Made by a program: the position numbers and the translations under genes
Notes under the pieces: model-generated
The model's database searches: none
Seen by the model: the letters and a program-made list of their open reading frames with translations, nothing else
What the model was told of the DNA's origin: nothing
In this document: positions 36,464 through 44,971 of the stretch, piece after piece
Position numbering within the stretch: the first letter of the stretch is position 1
Layout: every line of letters begins with the position of its first letter
Assembly (NCBI RefSeq): GCF_009668025.1
Contig: NZ_WJXZ01000002.1
Span: 124,001-188,000, forward strand
Reading direction: 5' to 3'
From: Larkinella terrae
Lineage (GTDB): Bacteria > Bacteroidota > Bacteroidia > Cytophagales > Spirosomataceae
DNA: 64,000 bases

Positions 36464-37909
36464 ATGAAAGACAAACTGGCGCAAAGTCTGGCAGATACCT
36501 TCAATCGGCGGTCTTTTTTGAATAAAGCTTCGTGGGGGCTGGGGACGCTGGCGTTGGGATCGTTGTTGCCCTCGCAGCTTTTTTCCAACCCGAACGAAAA
36601 GATCATCACCGTACCGAACCGGGCTCCGAAGGCCAAGCGGGTGGTGTATCTGTTCCAGAGCGGGGGGCCGTCGCAGCTGGAAATGTTCGATTACAAACCG
36701 TATCTGGAGAAAATGCACGGCAAAGACCTGCCCGAATCCGTACGGAAAGGCCAGCGGCTGACGAGCATGAGCGCCCAGCAATCGGCGTTGCCGCTGGTGA
36801 GTTCGCCCTATAAATTTACACAGCACGGCCAAAGTGGCGCGTGGGCGAGCGAGTTGATGCCGTATACCGGCAAAGTGGCCGATGATCTGTGTTTCATCAA
36901 ATCGATGTACACCGAGCAGATCAACCACGACCCGGCGCTGACGTTTTTCCAGACCGGCAACCAACTGGCGGGTCGGCCGAGCATCGGGGCCTGGGTGAGT
37001 TACGGTCTGGGATCGGCCAACGAAAACCTGCCCGCGTTCATTGTCATGGTGTCGAAAGATGCCCCGCGCGACCAGCCGTTGTATGCCCGCTTGTGGGGGA
37101 ACGGTTTTTTGCCGTCCAAGCACCAGGGCGTGCAGTTTCGCTCGGGCAGCGACCCGGTTTTGTACCTGAATAACCCCAACGGCTACAGCTCGGCGGATCG
37201 GCGGTCGATGCTCGATGCGCTGAAAGACCTGAATCAGGTGCAGGAAGAAATTTACGGCGACCCGGAAGTGTCGAACCACATTGCGCAGTACGAAATGGCG
37301 TTCCGGATGCAAACCTCCGTTCCGGAAGTCAACGACCTGTCGAACGAACCGGACTGGGTTTTTGATCTCTACGGCGAAGAAGCCCGCAATCCGGGAACGT
37401 ATGCGGCCAATTGCCTGATGGCCAGACGGTTGCTGGAACGTGATGTGAAATTTGTGCAATTGTATCATCAGGGTTGGGATTTGCACGGAAATCTGCCCAA
37501 GGGCATCACCAAGCAGTGCAAAGCGACCGATCAGGCGTCGGCGGCTTTGGTGCAGGACCTCAAGCAACGCGGTTTGCTCGACGATACGCTCGTGGTCTGG
37601 GGCGGTGAATTTGGCCGGACGAACTACTCGCAGGGCAAGCTGACCAAAGACAATTACGGCCGCGACCACCACCCACGCTGCTTCACGATGTGGATGGCCG
37701 GTGGCGGGGTCAAACGCGGAATTACCTACGGCGAAACGGACGAGTTTGGTTACAACATCGCCAAAAATCCGGTCCACGTCCACGACTTTCAGGCGACGCT
37801 CCTGCACCTGCTGGGCGTCGATCACGAAAAGTTAACCTACGAATTTCAGGGCCGCCGGTTCCGGCTGACGGACGTGGAAGGGAAGCTGGTGAAGGGAATT
37901 CTGGCGTGA
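36464..37909 (+). CDS. DUF1501 protein, Tat-exported, copy 2
   Basis: A 481-residue protein with twin-arginine signal FNRRSFLNKASWG (residues about 13-25) and hydrophobic stretch to about 40. The body mirrors copy 1: RVVYLFQSGGPSQLEMFDYKP, INHDPALTFFQTGNQLAGRPSIGAWVSYGLG, LYHQGWDLHGN, VVWGGEFGRT, GRDHHPRCFTMWMAGGG, YGETDEFGYN and HDFQATLLHLLG. It is the last gene of the plus-strand SusC-SusD-cytochrome-DUF1501 run and is followed by a strong hairpin. Exported to the periplasm; reaction unknown, superfamily alkaline phosphatase/sulfatase-like. Confidence 0.92.
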   Translation: MKDKLAQSLADTFNRRSFLNKASWGLGTLALGSLLPSQLFSNPNEKIITVPNRAPKAKRVVYLFQSGGPSQLEMFDYKPYLEKMHGKDLPESVRKGQRLTSMSAQQSALPLVSSPYKFTQHGQSGAWASELMPYTGKVADDLCFIKSMYTEQINHDPALTFFQTGNQLAGRPSIGAWVSYGLGSANENLPAFIVMVSKDAPRDQPLYARLWGNGFLPSKHQGVQFRSGSDPVLYLNNPNGYSSADRRSMLDALKDLNQVQEEIYGDPEVSNHIAQYEMAFRMQTSVPEVNDLSNEPDWVFDLYGEEARNPGTYAANCLMARRLLERDVKFVQLYHQGWDLHGNLPKGITKQCKATDQASAALVQDLKQRGLLDDTLVVWGGEFGRTNYSQGKLTKDNYGRDHHPRCFTMWMAGGGVKRGITYGETDEFGYNIAKNPVHVHDFQATLLHLLGVDHEKLTYEFQGRRFRLTDVEGKLVKGILA

Positions 37910-37938
37910 GGTTTCCCGACCCAAACCGCATTTCAAAA

Positions 37939-37967
37939 AAGAAGGCCACCAAACTGGTGGCCTTCTT
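37939..37967. terminator. Bidirectional terminator between convergent DUF1501 and SusD genes
   Basis: A 12-bp perfect stem (AAGAAGGCCACC paired with GGTGGCCTTCTT) around a 5-base loop. An A-run at 37935-37940 gives a U-tract for the minus strand, so it fits best as terminator of SusC-SusD pair 2. It can also stop the plus-strand operon. Confidence 0.85.
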
Positions 37968-37991
37968 AATATAACCTAACTATTACACGAA

Positions 37992-39539
37992 TTAATCGAC
38001 ATCCCAGAACAGCCGGGTGCTGAAGGCATCGATCGTGCCCTGGGCCGTGACGTTGGCTCCGTTTGAGCCTGATTCAGTATTCGGATAGTAAAACCGCACC
38101 GGACGTTTGTTGTCCGCTACCTGAACACTTTGCGGAAGAACCGGCAGATTCGTCCGCCGGTATTCCGTCCAGGCTTCCAAACCGCTGAAGTTTGTCAGAG
38201 CAATCCATTTCTGAATGGCAATGGCCGTCAGCTTGTTCGTCGAGGCATCGAAATCGTAATTTTCGATTTTGCTGCCTTTGTAAGCAGCCGCACCGGCGAC
38301 GTTGGCACCCAGCACGCGGAACGACTGAACGATGCCTTCTTCAAAGTAGGCTTTCGCCGTCAGCGGCAGGGTGACATCCGAAAACCGCTGTTTGGCTTCG
38401 GCCAGCAGGAACTGAACTTCCGATGCCGTCATCAGAATCGCCGGACGGTTGTATTCGCCTTTCACAATCAGGCTGGGCCCCAGCGAGGTCGTGTTGGCGG
38501 GCAGGTAACCCGAGCTAACCCCAAACGGCGTACCCGTGTAATTGGCAGCTACTTCTTTCAGGATGCTGGTGCCCGGCACCGTACCGTTTTCGCCACTATT
38601 GGCGTAAGCAATCCGCTTCATCCGCAGGGTGTCACCGGCGGCTTTGAGACTATTGATCAAAAACTGCGTGGGACGCGGGAAGTTATTCAACGCCCGTTTA
38701 GCGCCGTTGGCGTCATAGCCCCAGCGGTCGTAAACCCCGTTTAGCTTTCCGGCAGTTGCCAGGTAGAAGGAAGGACCGCCTACACCGACTTCTTCGCCTG
38801 TGATGAAACCCGAACCTTCGGTCACGATCTTGTTGATTTCCGTCTTGATGTACGTTTCCCGGCCGGTAATTCTCGACTGGCGAATCAGGATCTTCATCTT
38901 CAGTGAGTTGGCAAACTGAGCCCATTTGGTGACGCTGCCTTTGAAGATGATATCGGAACCCGTAAACGCACTGGCAAACGGGTTGGCTTTTAAGTCGGCA
39001 ATGGCTTCGTCCAGGAGGGTAATCAGCGACTCGTAAACGGCTTTCTGATCATCGAATTTCGGAGCTAAAACCGCCCCCCCTTTCAAGGCATCGGTATACG
39101 GAATGTTCCCGTACATATCCACCAGCTGCTGATACAGCATGGCTTTCATCACCTTCGCCGGGCCTTTCAGGTACTTCTGGTTGTTGGCGTCGGCGTTGTT
39201 GATCACAAACTGGTAGTCCTCCAGGTTATCGTAGTAGGCGTCCCAATAGGTGAAATCACCGTTGGTAAAGTTATAGGCGAAAATGGTTGTGTTGATAATG
39301 TACCCATTTCCCTGCGACCACTGGCCCGCCCAGTAATAACCGAGTTCGTTGGGCTGCGTACCGGTCGCGCTGTTCCCGATCAGGTTGGTAGCCGTTGTAT
39401 TCAGGGCATTCGTGAATACAAAACTCGGCGAGGCCGTTGGCAAAACGTTCGGGTTGGAATTGATGTCCAGAAAAGATTCTTTACAGGCACTTCCAACGAG
39501 AGCCACAAAGGCAAATATGAAGAATGATTTTAATTTCAT
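37992..39539 (-). CDS. SusD/RagB-family lipoprotein, pair 2
   Basis: A 515-residue lipoprotein: MKLKSFFIFAFVALVGSACKESFLDINSNPN, with the lipobox VGSAC at about residue 19 and the LDINSNPNVLP start typical of the SusD-like_2 group. The helical body includes VMKAMLYQQLVDMYGNIPYTDALKGGAVLAPKFDDQKAVYESLITLLDEAIADLKANP and later MTASEVQFLLAEAKQRF. The C-terminus has an EYRRTNLPVL-type segment. It forms a surface lid with the SusC encoded just upstream (22 bases). It differs in subgroup from SusD of pair 1. Substrate unknown. Confidence 0.93.
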   Translation of the reverse strand: MKLKSFFIFAFVALVGSACKESFLDINSNPNVLPTASPSFVFTNALNTTATNLIGNSATGTQPNELGYYWAGQWSQGNGYIINTTIFAYNFTNGDFTYWDAYYDNLEDYQFVINNADANNQKYLKGPAKVMKAMLYQQLVDMYGNIPYTDALKGGAVLAPKFDDQKAVYESLITLLDEAIADLKANPFASAFTGSDIIFKGSVTKWAQFANSLKMKILIRQSRITGRETYIKTEINKIVTEGSGFITGEEVGVGGPSFYLATAGKLNGVYDRWGYDANGAKRALNNFPRPTQFLINSLKAAGDTLRMKRIAYANSGENGTVPGTSILKEVAANYTGTPFGVSSGYLPANTTSLGPSLIVKGEYNRPAILMTASEVQFLLAEAKQRFSDVTLPLTAKAYFEEGIVQSFRVLGANVAGAAAYKGSKIENYDFDASTNKLTAIAIQKWIALTNFSGLEAWTEYRRTNLPVLPQSVQVADNKRPVRFYYPNTESGSNGANVTAQGTIDAFSTRLFWDVD

Positions 39540-39561
39540 GTCGAGACGATTTCAGTGATTA

Positions 39562-42500
39562 CTAAAATGTAAGGTTGATGTTCACACCGTACTGACGCAC
39601 TGGCGGAGTCTGGCCGGTCGTGTTGATACCCACACTGTTGGCCGTGGTCATACCGGGAATGGCCGTTGCACCCGGAGCCTGGTTGCCCACGTTACTGAAT
39701 TCGGGGTCCGTGTAATAATTCAGTTTATCCACGATAGTGAACACGTTCCGGCCGTAGATGGAAATGCTGGCACCGGACAGGAATTTCGTTTTTGTCATCA
39801 GTTCCTGCGGCAAGCGATACGACAGGTTGATGTCCCGGAGTTTGATGAACCAGGCGGGGGCAACGAAGTTCTCGGAGATCAGGCGGTAGTTGTCAACCCA
39901 GAGGCCGTATTCCGCTTCCCGGACATTAACCGTGGTATTGTTCACGACGGTTTTGCCGTCCGTATCCAGGTAAGCCGAGTTCGGGAAGACGTGCGGAGTG
40001 CGGTCTTCGGTCCATTTACCCGTTCCGGTGAAGGTCATCTGGCGGCCCAGATCGCTGAACATCACGTTGCCGCCCCGGTATTCGAAGTTAAACGTAAAGC
40101 CAAAGTTGCCGTATTCCATTTTCGAACCCAGACCGGCAATGTGCCGGGGTAATACGCCACCCCGGGTCGACAGAGCCGCGTTCCGCAGCGGATAACCCGT
40201 CGTCGAGTTGACCAGCACCCGGCCTGAACCGTCCGGAGCGTACTGATACCCATCGGTTTTCAGCATCGGGAAGCGTGACCCCTTGATTACGTTCGTGTTG
40301 GCGTATGCAAACGTGTTGTTGAGCTGGAATTCGTCGACGCCGGGATAAAGGTCAACCACTTTGTTGTCGTTGAACGAGTAGCGTACGCTGGCATCCCAGG
40401 AGAATTTACCTCCTCTGGCGATCAGGTATTTCAGTTCGGCTTCGTAACCCCAGTTTTTGGTTTCACCGACGTTGATCAACAGGTTGTTGAAACCGGTCGA
40501 GTTCGGGATCTTTACCGTAATTACCTGACCTTGAGATCGCTGCGAATACGCTGAAACGTCGATATTGACGCGGTTGTTGAACAACTGGAACTCGCCCCCG
40601 ATTTCCGTCGAATAAACAATTTCCGGTTTCAGATTGGCGTCGGGCAAGACGTTACCGACCGACAGACCCACCGTGTTGCCGTAGGGGAAGTTAGCGCCGT
40701 TGGTGTACGCCAGATCCAGACCGTACAACGGAATGTTGTCGTTGGCGTTTTTATTGGCGTTCAACCGGATTTTCGCGTAGTTCAGGATATTGTTCTTCAA
40801 AGAAGGAAAGGCGTCGGTCGGGATGAACGAGAGCGCGGCACCGTAGTACGGATACGACCAGGTGTTGGCCGGACGATCGGGTTTGTAGAACCGGGAGGTT
40901 GCATCGAACCGGAAGGTACCGTTCAGAATCAACCAGTTTTTGTAGTTCGAGGTCAAGTCGGCGTAGTAACCAAACCGGCGTTCTTGCGAGCTGATCTCAC
41001 CACCCTGCAATTCGCCCTGGCGGTTGGCTACGTTGTAGATGTCGGGAACCACAATGGAACTGGAACCGACGGCAATGGCTTTGGTCGTTTTCTGGTAAAC
41101 GCTGTTCCCCAGAATCAATTTGTTGGAAAACGGACCAAAGTCTTTCGTCAATTGAACCAGAAATTCGTTGTTGATGACGTTCTCCGTGCCTGAATAATCC
41201 AGCACCGAACCCAATTGGTCGGTAATGGCCCGGTAGATTCCCGTTCCGTCGCCGTCGCGGTAGAAGGGGGCCGGAATAAAGGATTTGGTTTTCGCCCAGT
41301 CGGAATACAGGAACTTGCCAACGGTGTTTTTGCCCGTCCGTGAGTTGTTCATGACCCCCAAACGTTCGGTAAACATCAACCAGGGAGTCGCCTTGAAGTT
41401 CAGGCTCAGGTTTCCGTTCAGGTTGGAATCCTTGTATTTCATCCGGCCATTGTCGGCATTGAAATACGGGTTGTTGTAGTAGTCATTGTAAAAACCGTTC
41501 GGGTTTGCAAACTGATTGGTCTGCCAGTCGCGCAGGTCGCTCAGGGGCAGGTTGGCCGGTTGGTTGAGCACGTCGTTGTAAAAATCCGACGACGTGCGGT
41601 CGTACGATGCCTGCGTATAAGCCGCGTTGAAACCGGCCGTCAGTTTGCCGTATTCTTTCGTTGCCGATAGCCGGGCACCCGTCCGGTTGCTTTTGTCATG
41701 CGGAACAATCCCGTGAACGCTCTGGTTTTCGAGCGACATGTAGAACGAACTCGTTTCGTCACCGCCCGAGAAATTCACCTGATTGTTCATCGATATACCG
41801 GTGTCGAATGCCTTCCGGCGGGCATTGGGGATGGCTGAGTAAGGCAGCATATACTGGCCGCCACTTTCCGTTGTCCGGCCCTGCATCCGGACCGAGCCAT
41901 CGAAGCGATCCCCATACTGCTGGTTTTCGTACGAGCGCCAGTTGTCTTTCATCCGTTCCAGGTAATCGGTTTTGTAACCGGCTCCGCCAAAAGAGGTCGC
42001 GTAGTGTGATCCAGAACCGAACTGATCCTGAAGTTGGGGCAGGAAGCTGATCTGCTCAAAGTTCGTACTGTTCGAATACGAGACTTTCAGCTTTCCTTTG
42101 GCACCCCGCTTTGTGGTGATAATCAGGGCTCCGTTGATACCGGCTGAGCCGTACAGCGTAGCGGCCTGACCACCTTTCAGAATTGAGATGCTCTCGATAT
42201 CGTTCGGGTTGATGATCGCCAAAACCGTTGAAGTCGTCTGCATACCGTCGAGAACGACCAGGGCTTCGTTGTTACCGGTCAGGGAACGATACCCGCGTAA
42301 AACCACCTTTACGGCCGGGTCAACGCTGTTGTTAACGTTGTAAACCGCCAGACCCGTTACTTTTCCGGAAAGGGCCTGCGCCAGTTGCGGAGAGCGGCCC
42401 ACGGTAACGTCTTCGGTAGTCACTTTTGAGTAGGCGTAACCAATTTCCCGCTGATTCTTCCGAATGCCCTGAGCGGTTACCACAATTTCCTGTAGTTGTG

Positions 42501-42798
42501 AAGCGTCTGATTTCATGACCACATCCAGCTTGGTCTGCGTATTGACCGCAATGCTCTGGGTCACAAAACCAATAAAACTGAATTGCAAAACCGCGCCTTT
42601 GCTGACACTGATCTGGTACGTACCCTGGTCGCTGGAAGTGGTTCCCCGCGTACTTCCTTTAATGACCACGTTGACACCCGGAAGCGGGGTACCGTCTTCA
42701 GAAGCAGTAATTCGACCGGATACTGTAATGTCCTGCGCCAACAGAGGTAAACAGAACACCATCGACAGTAGCCAGCTACTGAGTAGACATTTTTTCAT
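39562..42798 (-). CDS. SusC/RagA TonB-dependent transporter, pair 2
   Basis: A 1078-residue outer-membrane protein. A signal sequence (SSWLLSMVFCLPLLAQ) is followed directly by a CarboxypepD_reg-like domain (TVSGRITASEDGTPLPGVNVVIKGSTRGTTSSDQG) without an STN domain. The plug has LQEIVVTAQGIRKNQREIGYAYSKV and LVVLDGMQTTSTVLAIINPNDIESISILKGGQAATLYGSAGINGALIITTKRG. The barrel ends YGVNINLTF with a C-terminal aromatic residue. No sigma/anti-sigma genes are adjacent and there is no STN domain, so it should not signal by the FecIR route. First gene of a two-gene minus-strand operon. Confidence 0.94.
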   Translation of the reverse strand: MKKCLLSSWLLSMVFCLPLLAQDITVSGRITASEDGTPLPGVNVVIKGSTRGTTSSDQGTYQISVSKGAVLQFSFIGFVTQSIAVNTQTKLDVVMKSDASQLQEIVVTAQGIRKNQREIGYAYSKVTTEDVTVGRSPQLAQALSGKVTGLAVYNVNNSVDPAVKVVLRGYRSLTGNNEALVVLDGMQTTSTVLAIINPNDIESISILKGGQAATLYGSAGINGALIITTKRGAKGKLKVSYSNSTNFEQISFLPQLQDQFGSGSHYATSFGGAGYKTDYLERMKDNWRSYENQQYGDRFDGSVRMQGRTTESGGQYMLPYSAIPNARRKAFDTGISMNNQVNFSGGDETSSFYMSLENQSVHGIVPHDKSNRTGARLSATKEYGKLTAGFNAAYTQASYDRTSSDFYNDVLNQPANLPLSDLRDWQTNQFANPNGFYNDYYNNPYFNADNGRMKYKDSNLNGNLSLNFKATPWLMFTERLGVMNNSRTGKNTVGKFLYSDWAKTKSFIPAPFYRDGDGTGIYRAITDQLGSVLDYSGTENVINNEFLVQLTKDFGPFSNKLILGNSVYQKTTKAIAVGSSSIVVPDIYNVANRQGELQGGEISSQERRFGYYADLTSNYKNWLILNGTFRFDATSRFYKPDRPANTWSYPYYGAALSFIPTDAFPSLKNNILNYAKIRLNANKNANDNIPLYGLDLAYTNGANFPYGNTVGLSVGNVLPDANLKPEIVYSTEIGGEFQLFNNRVNIDVSAYSQRSQGQVITVKIPNSTGFNNLLINVGETKNWGYEAELKYLIARGGKFSWDASVRYSFNDNKVVDLYPGVDEFQLNNTFAYANTNVIKGSRFPMLKTDGYQYAPDGSGRVLVNSTTGYPLRNAALSTRGGVLPRHIAGLGSKMEYGNFGFTFNFEYRGGNVMFSDLGRQMTFTGTGKWTEDRTPHVFPNSAYLDTDGKTVVNNTTVNVREAEYGLWVDNYRLISENFVAPAWFIKLRDINLSYRLPQELMTKTKFLSGASISIYGRNVFTIVDKLNYYTDPEFSNVGNQAPGATAIPGMTTANSVGINTTGQTPPVRQYGVNINLTF

Positions 42799-43417
42799 AA
42801 TAATTGTATTTAGTTTGGTTAATTCAAGAATATAAGGTGGTTGCTTTTTTACTTACAGCCTCATTCACAGCGGTTTGCGTCCAATACACGGTTTGCATAC
42901 CTGCAAATCGGGAAGAGGTCGTTGGGCTTAGTGAGTAAGCCGGAATTCGAAATGTTGATTAATCAAACAAGCTGCGCCAGTCTCACCCGATACACAGGGA
43001 GTTAACTTGTCTGCAAAAACCGTCAGCGGGTCGAGAGTCGGCCGTTCCGGGGGCGAACGAAACCTTCGTAAATCTTGATAGGGGAGGAGAGTCGGCCATC
43101 GTACCCAGAAGGTACAATGAGTCAATGCGTAAAGTTTCTTTCATGTTTTAGCCTAGGTTAATGAATATTTTTCCAAAGTAACAAAATATAATATTACGTA
43201 GTAGCTGCTTGATGATATTTTATTCTATCATATATACTATTATCATATATAAAAGTGCCTATTTTTTAAATATACGAACTTTTTAAGCTGAATTGATTTA
43301 AAAATTGGCTCTTTTAAATTCGATGATACTATTTTCATTTAGGGCAAAAAAAAGAACTTCTACCCTAAAAATTAGAGTAGAAGTTCTCAAAACTGGTGTA
43401 TTTGGCAATTTAACGGT
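42799..43417. other. Intergenic region between SusC pair 2 and SusD pair 3
   Basis: About 620 bp. It holds the pair 3 operon terminator (43353-43387), a very AT-rich stretch (about 43150-43345) likely to carry the pair 2 promoter, and GC-richer leader sequence next to the SusC start. A 53-codon minus-strand reading from 43144 (MKETLRIDSLYLLGTMADSP) to 42983 is open, but I recognise no family. A TTACTTTG-like element occurs near 43172 on the minus strand. Confidence 0.5.
43353..43387 (-). terminator. Intrinsic terminator of SusC-SusD operon pair 3
   Basis: Arms 43353-43368 and 43372-43387 pair over 16 positions with one mismatch around a 3-base loop. The outer AGAACTTCTAC stem is perfect. On the minus strand it is followed by at least seven Ts (43346-43352), a classic rho-independent terminator downstream of the SusD gene. 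Confidence 0.88.
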
Positions 43418-44869
43418 TTACTGTTTATCCCACCAAATCCGGGTATACGGATCGTCTTTACCCTGGCTGGCAATAACCGCGTTGTAATTGGTCGTGTTCA
43501 GTGTTCCTTCGGTGGCAACCGGATACGCCAGCCGACGCGGAATGGCCGTTCCGCCGTTGAGCGGTGAAGCAGCCGGTTTCAGCACCGGGAAGCCCGTCCG
43601 ACGCCATGAGTTCCAGGCCGAATTTCCTTCATTGAACAGAGCAATCCAGCGCTGGGTGGCAATTTGCTCAATTCCTTTGGCGTCTGCGTAAGCCACATCC
43701 GGCTGAGCAATGTAGGCCGTGTAAGCCGCGTCCGTGTAGGCCGTGCCCATCCATTGTTGCAGGGAAGCCTTGATCGCCGATTCGTACAAAGCCTTGGGAT
43801 CACCCGTGATCCAGCCCAACTTGGCCGCTTCAGCCTGCGCAAACAATACCTCGGCGTAAACCACAATGTTGGCGGGTGCCGCCTGTGCCGCAACCGTCGA
43901 AGCCGCCAGTGAGAAGTTCTGGGCCGGGCCAGCCGCCGGGAAAACCGCATACGGAGCACCCACGTATTCGCCTTTCTGGTTGGGAGCGGCCATGTACGTC
44001 AAACGCGGATCGTTCACTTTTTTCAGGTAATCGACGAACGTACTGCTCACCGCAAAATCCTTCCGGTTGCTGCGTACGTAGTTGGTATACAGCGGGTTTT
44101 CGTTGTTGGCATCGGCCAGAAACGTGTATCTGACGTTATCGGTATTGGATGCCAGCGGACCATCGGCCAGAGCGGCTGCAAATTCAGCTTTTCCTTTCGT
44201 GGGGTCAACTTTGGACAATTGCAAAGCTGCCAGCATGCGCTGGGTGGCTGCAAATTTTTTCCAGCGGGCCGCACTTCCACCTAACAGAATATCCCCTTTC
44301 ACGGCGGTTCCGGCGTCGAACTGGGCAGCAGCCTCCTTGTATTCTTTAAACAGCGCGGTATAAATGTCCTGCTGTTTATCAAAAGCCGGTGAGAAGTTCT
44401 GATCGCCTTTTAGCGCCTGCGTATACGGAATGTCACCCCAGCGGTCGGTCATCCACTGGAAAATATACGCTTTCAGAATCCGGGCAATCGCCAGCTGGTT
44501 GTTGTTCGACCCGTAGGTGGTCACACTGGCCTTCGTAGCTGCATTGGTATTCTGGTCGATAATGGCCTGAAGATTCACCAGAGGTCCGGCATACAAACCA
44601 TTGTAGCTAAAATTGATCGTCTTGTAGCGCGAATCTTCGATGTACGTTACGTCGCTGAACTGCTGCACATACAGCGCCGGAGTAATGTTAAAACCGGCTG
44701 GCCCTACCTGGCTGTTCATCGTTCCGACGGTCCGGATCGCCCCCGTAAACAGACTGGACGTGTTGGGTAACAACGGACTGTTCGGGTTGACGTTCATTTC
44801 TTCAAAGTCCTTGCAGGCAAAAGTCGAAAGCATCAGCCCCGCAAAAAGAATGGATTTATGTAGTTTCAT
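43418..44869 (-). CDS. SusD/RagB-family lipoprotein, pair 3
   Basis: A 483-residue lipoprotein: MKLHKSILFAGLMLSTFACKDFEEMNVNPNSP, with lipobox STFAC at about residue 19 and the same NVNPNSP start as the SusD-like_2 group. The body includes RILKAYIFQWMTDRWGDIPYTQALKGDQNFSPAFDKQQDIYTALFKEYKEAAAQFD and VYAEVLFAQAEAAKLGWITG. The end has WNSWRRTGFPVLKPAASPLNGG and RIWWDKQ. It pairs with the SusC encoded about 100 bases upstream, and it ends at a strong terminator. Substrate unknown. Confidence 0.93.
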   Translation of the reverse strand: MKLHKSILFAGLMLSTFACKDFEEMNVNPNSPLLPNTSSLFTGAIRTVGTMNSQVGPAGFNITPALYVQQFSDVTYIEDSRYKTINFSYNGLYAGPLVNLQAIIDQNTNAATKASVTTYGSNNNQLAIARILKAYIFQWMTDRWGDIPYTQALKGDQNFSPAFDKQQDIYTALFKEYKEAAAQFDAGTAVKGDILLGGSAARWKKFAATQRMLAALQLSKVDPTKGKAEFAAALADGPLASNTDNVRYTFLADANNENPLYTNYVRSNRKDFAVSSTFVDYLKKVNDPRLTYMAAPNQKGEYVGAPYAVFPAAGPAQNFSLAASTVAAQAAPANIVVYAEVLFAQAEAAKLGWITGDPKALYESAIKASLQQWMGTAYTDAAYTAYIAQPDVAYADAKGIEQIATQRWIALFNEGNSAWNSWRRTGFPVLKPAASPLNGGTAIPRRLAYPVATEGTLNTTNYNAVIASQGKDDPYTRIWWDKQ

Positions 44870-44971
44870 GATGTCTGTTTTTGATAACTTATTTTAACGG
44901 AAACTCAGGACAATATGCTCATATTTTATAACGTCAATTTGAGCCGTTTTGATCCAGGTCACTTCCTCTTT

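Noticed and set aside
36317-37825. Minus-strand ORF of 502 codons opposite DUF1501 copy 2
   Set aside because: Shadow of a recognised gene, with no domain features of its own.
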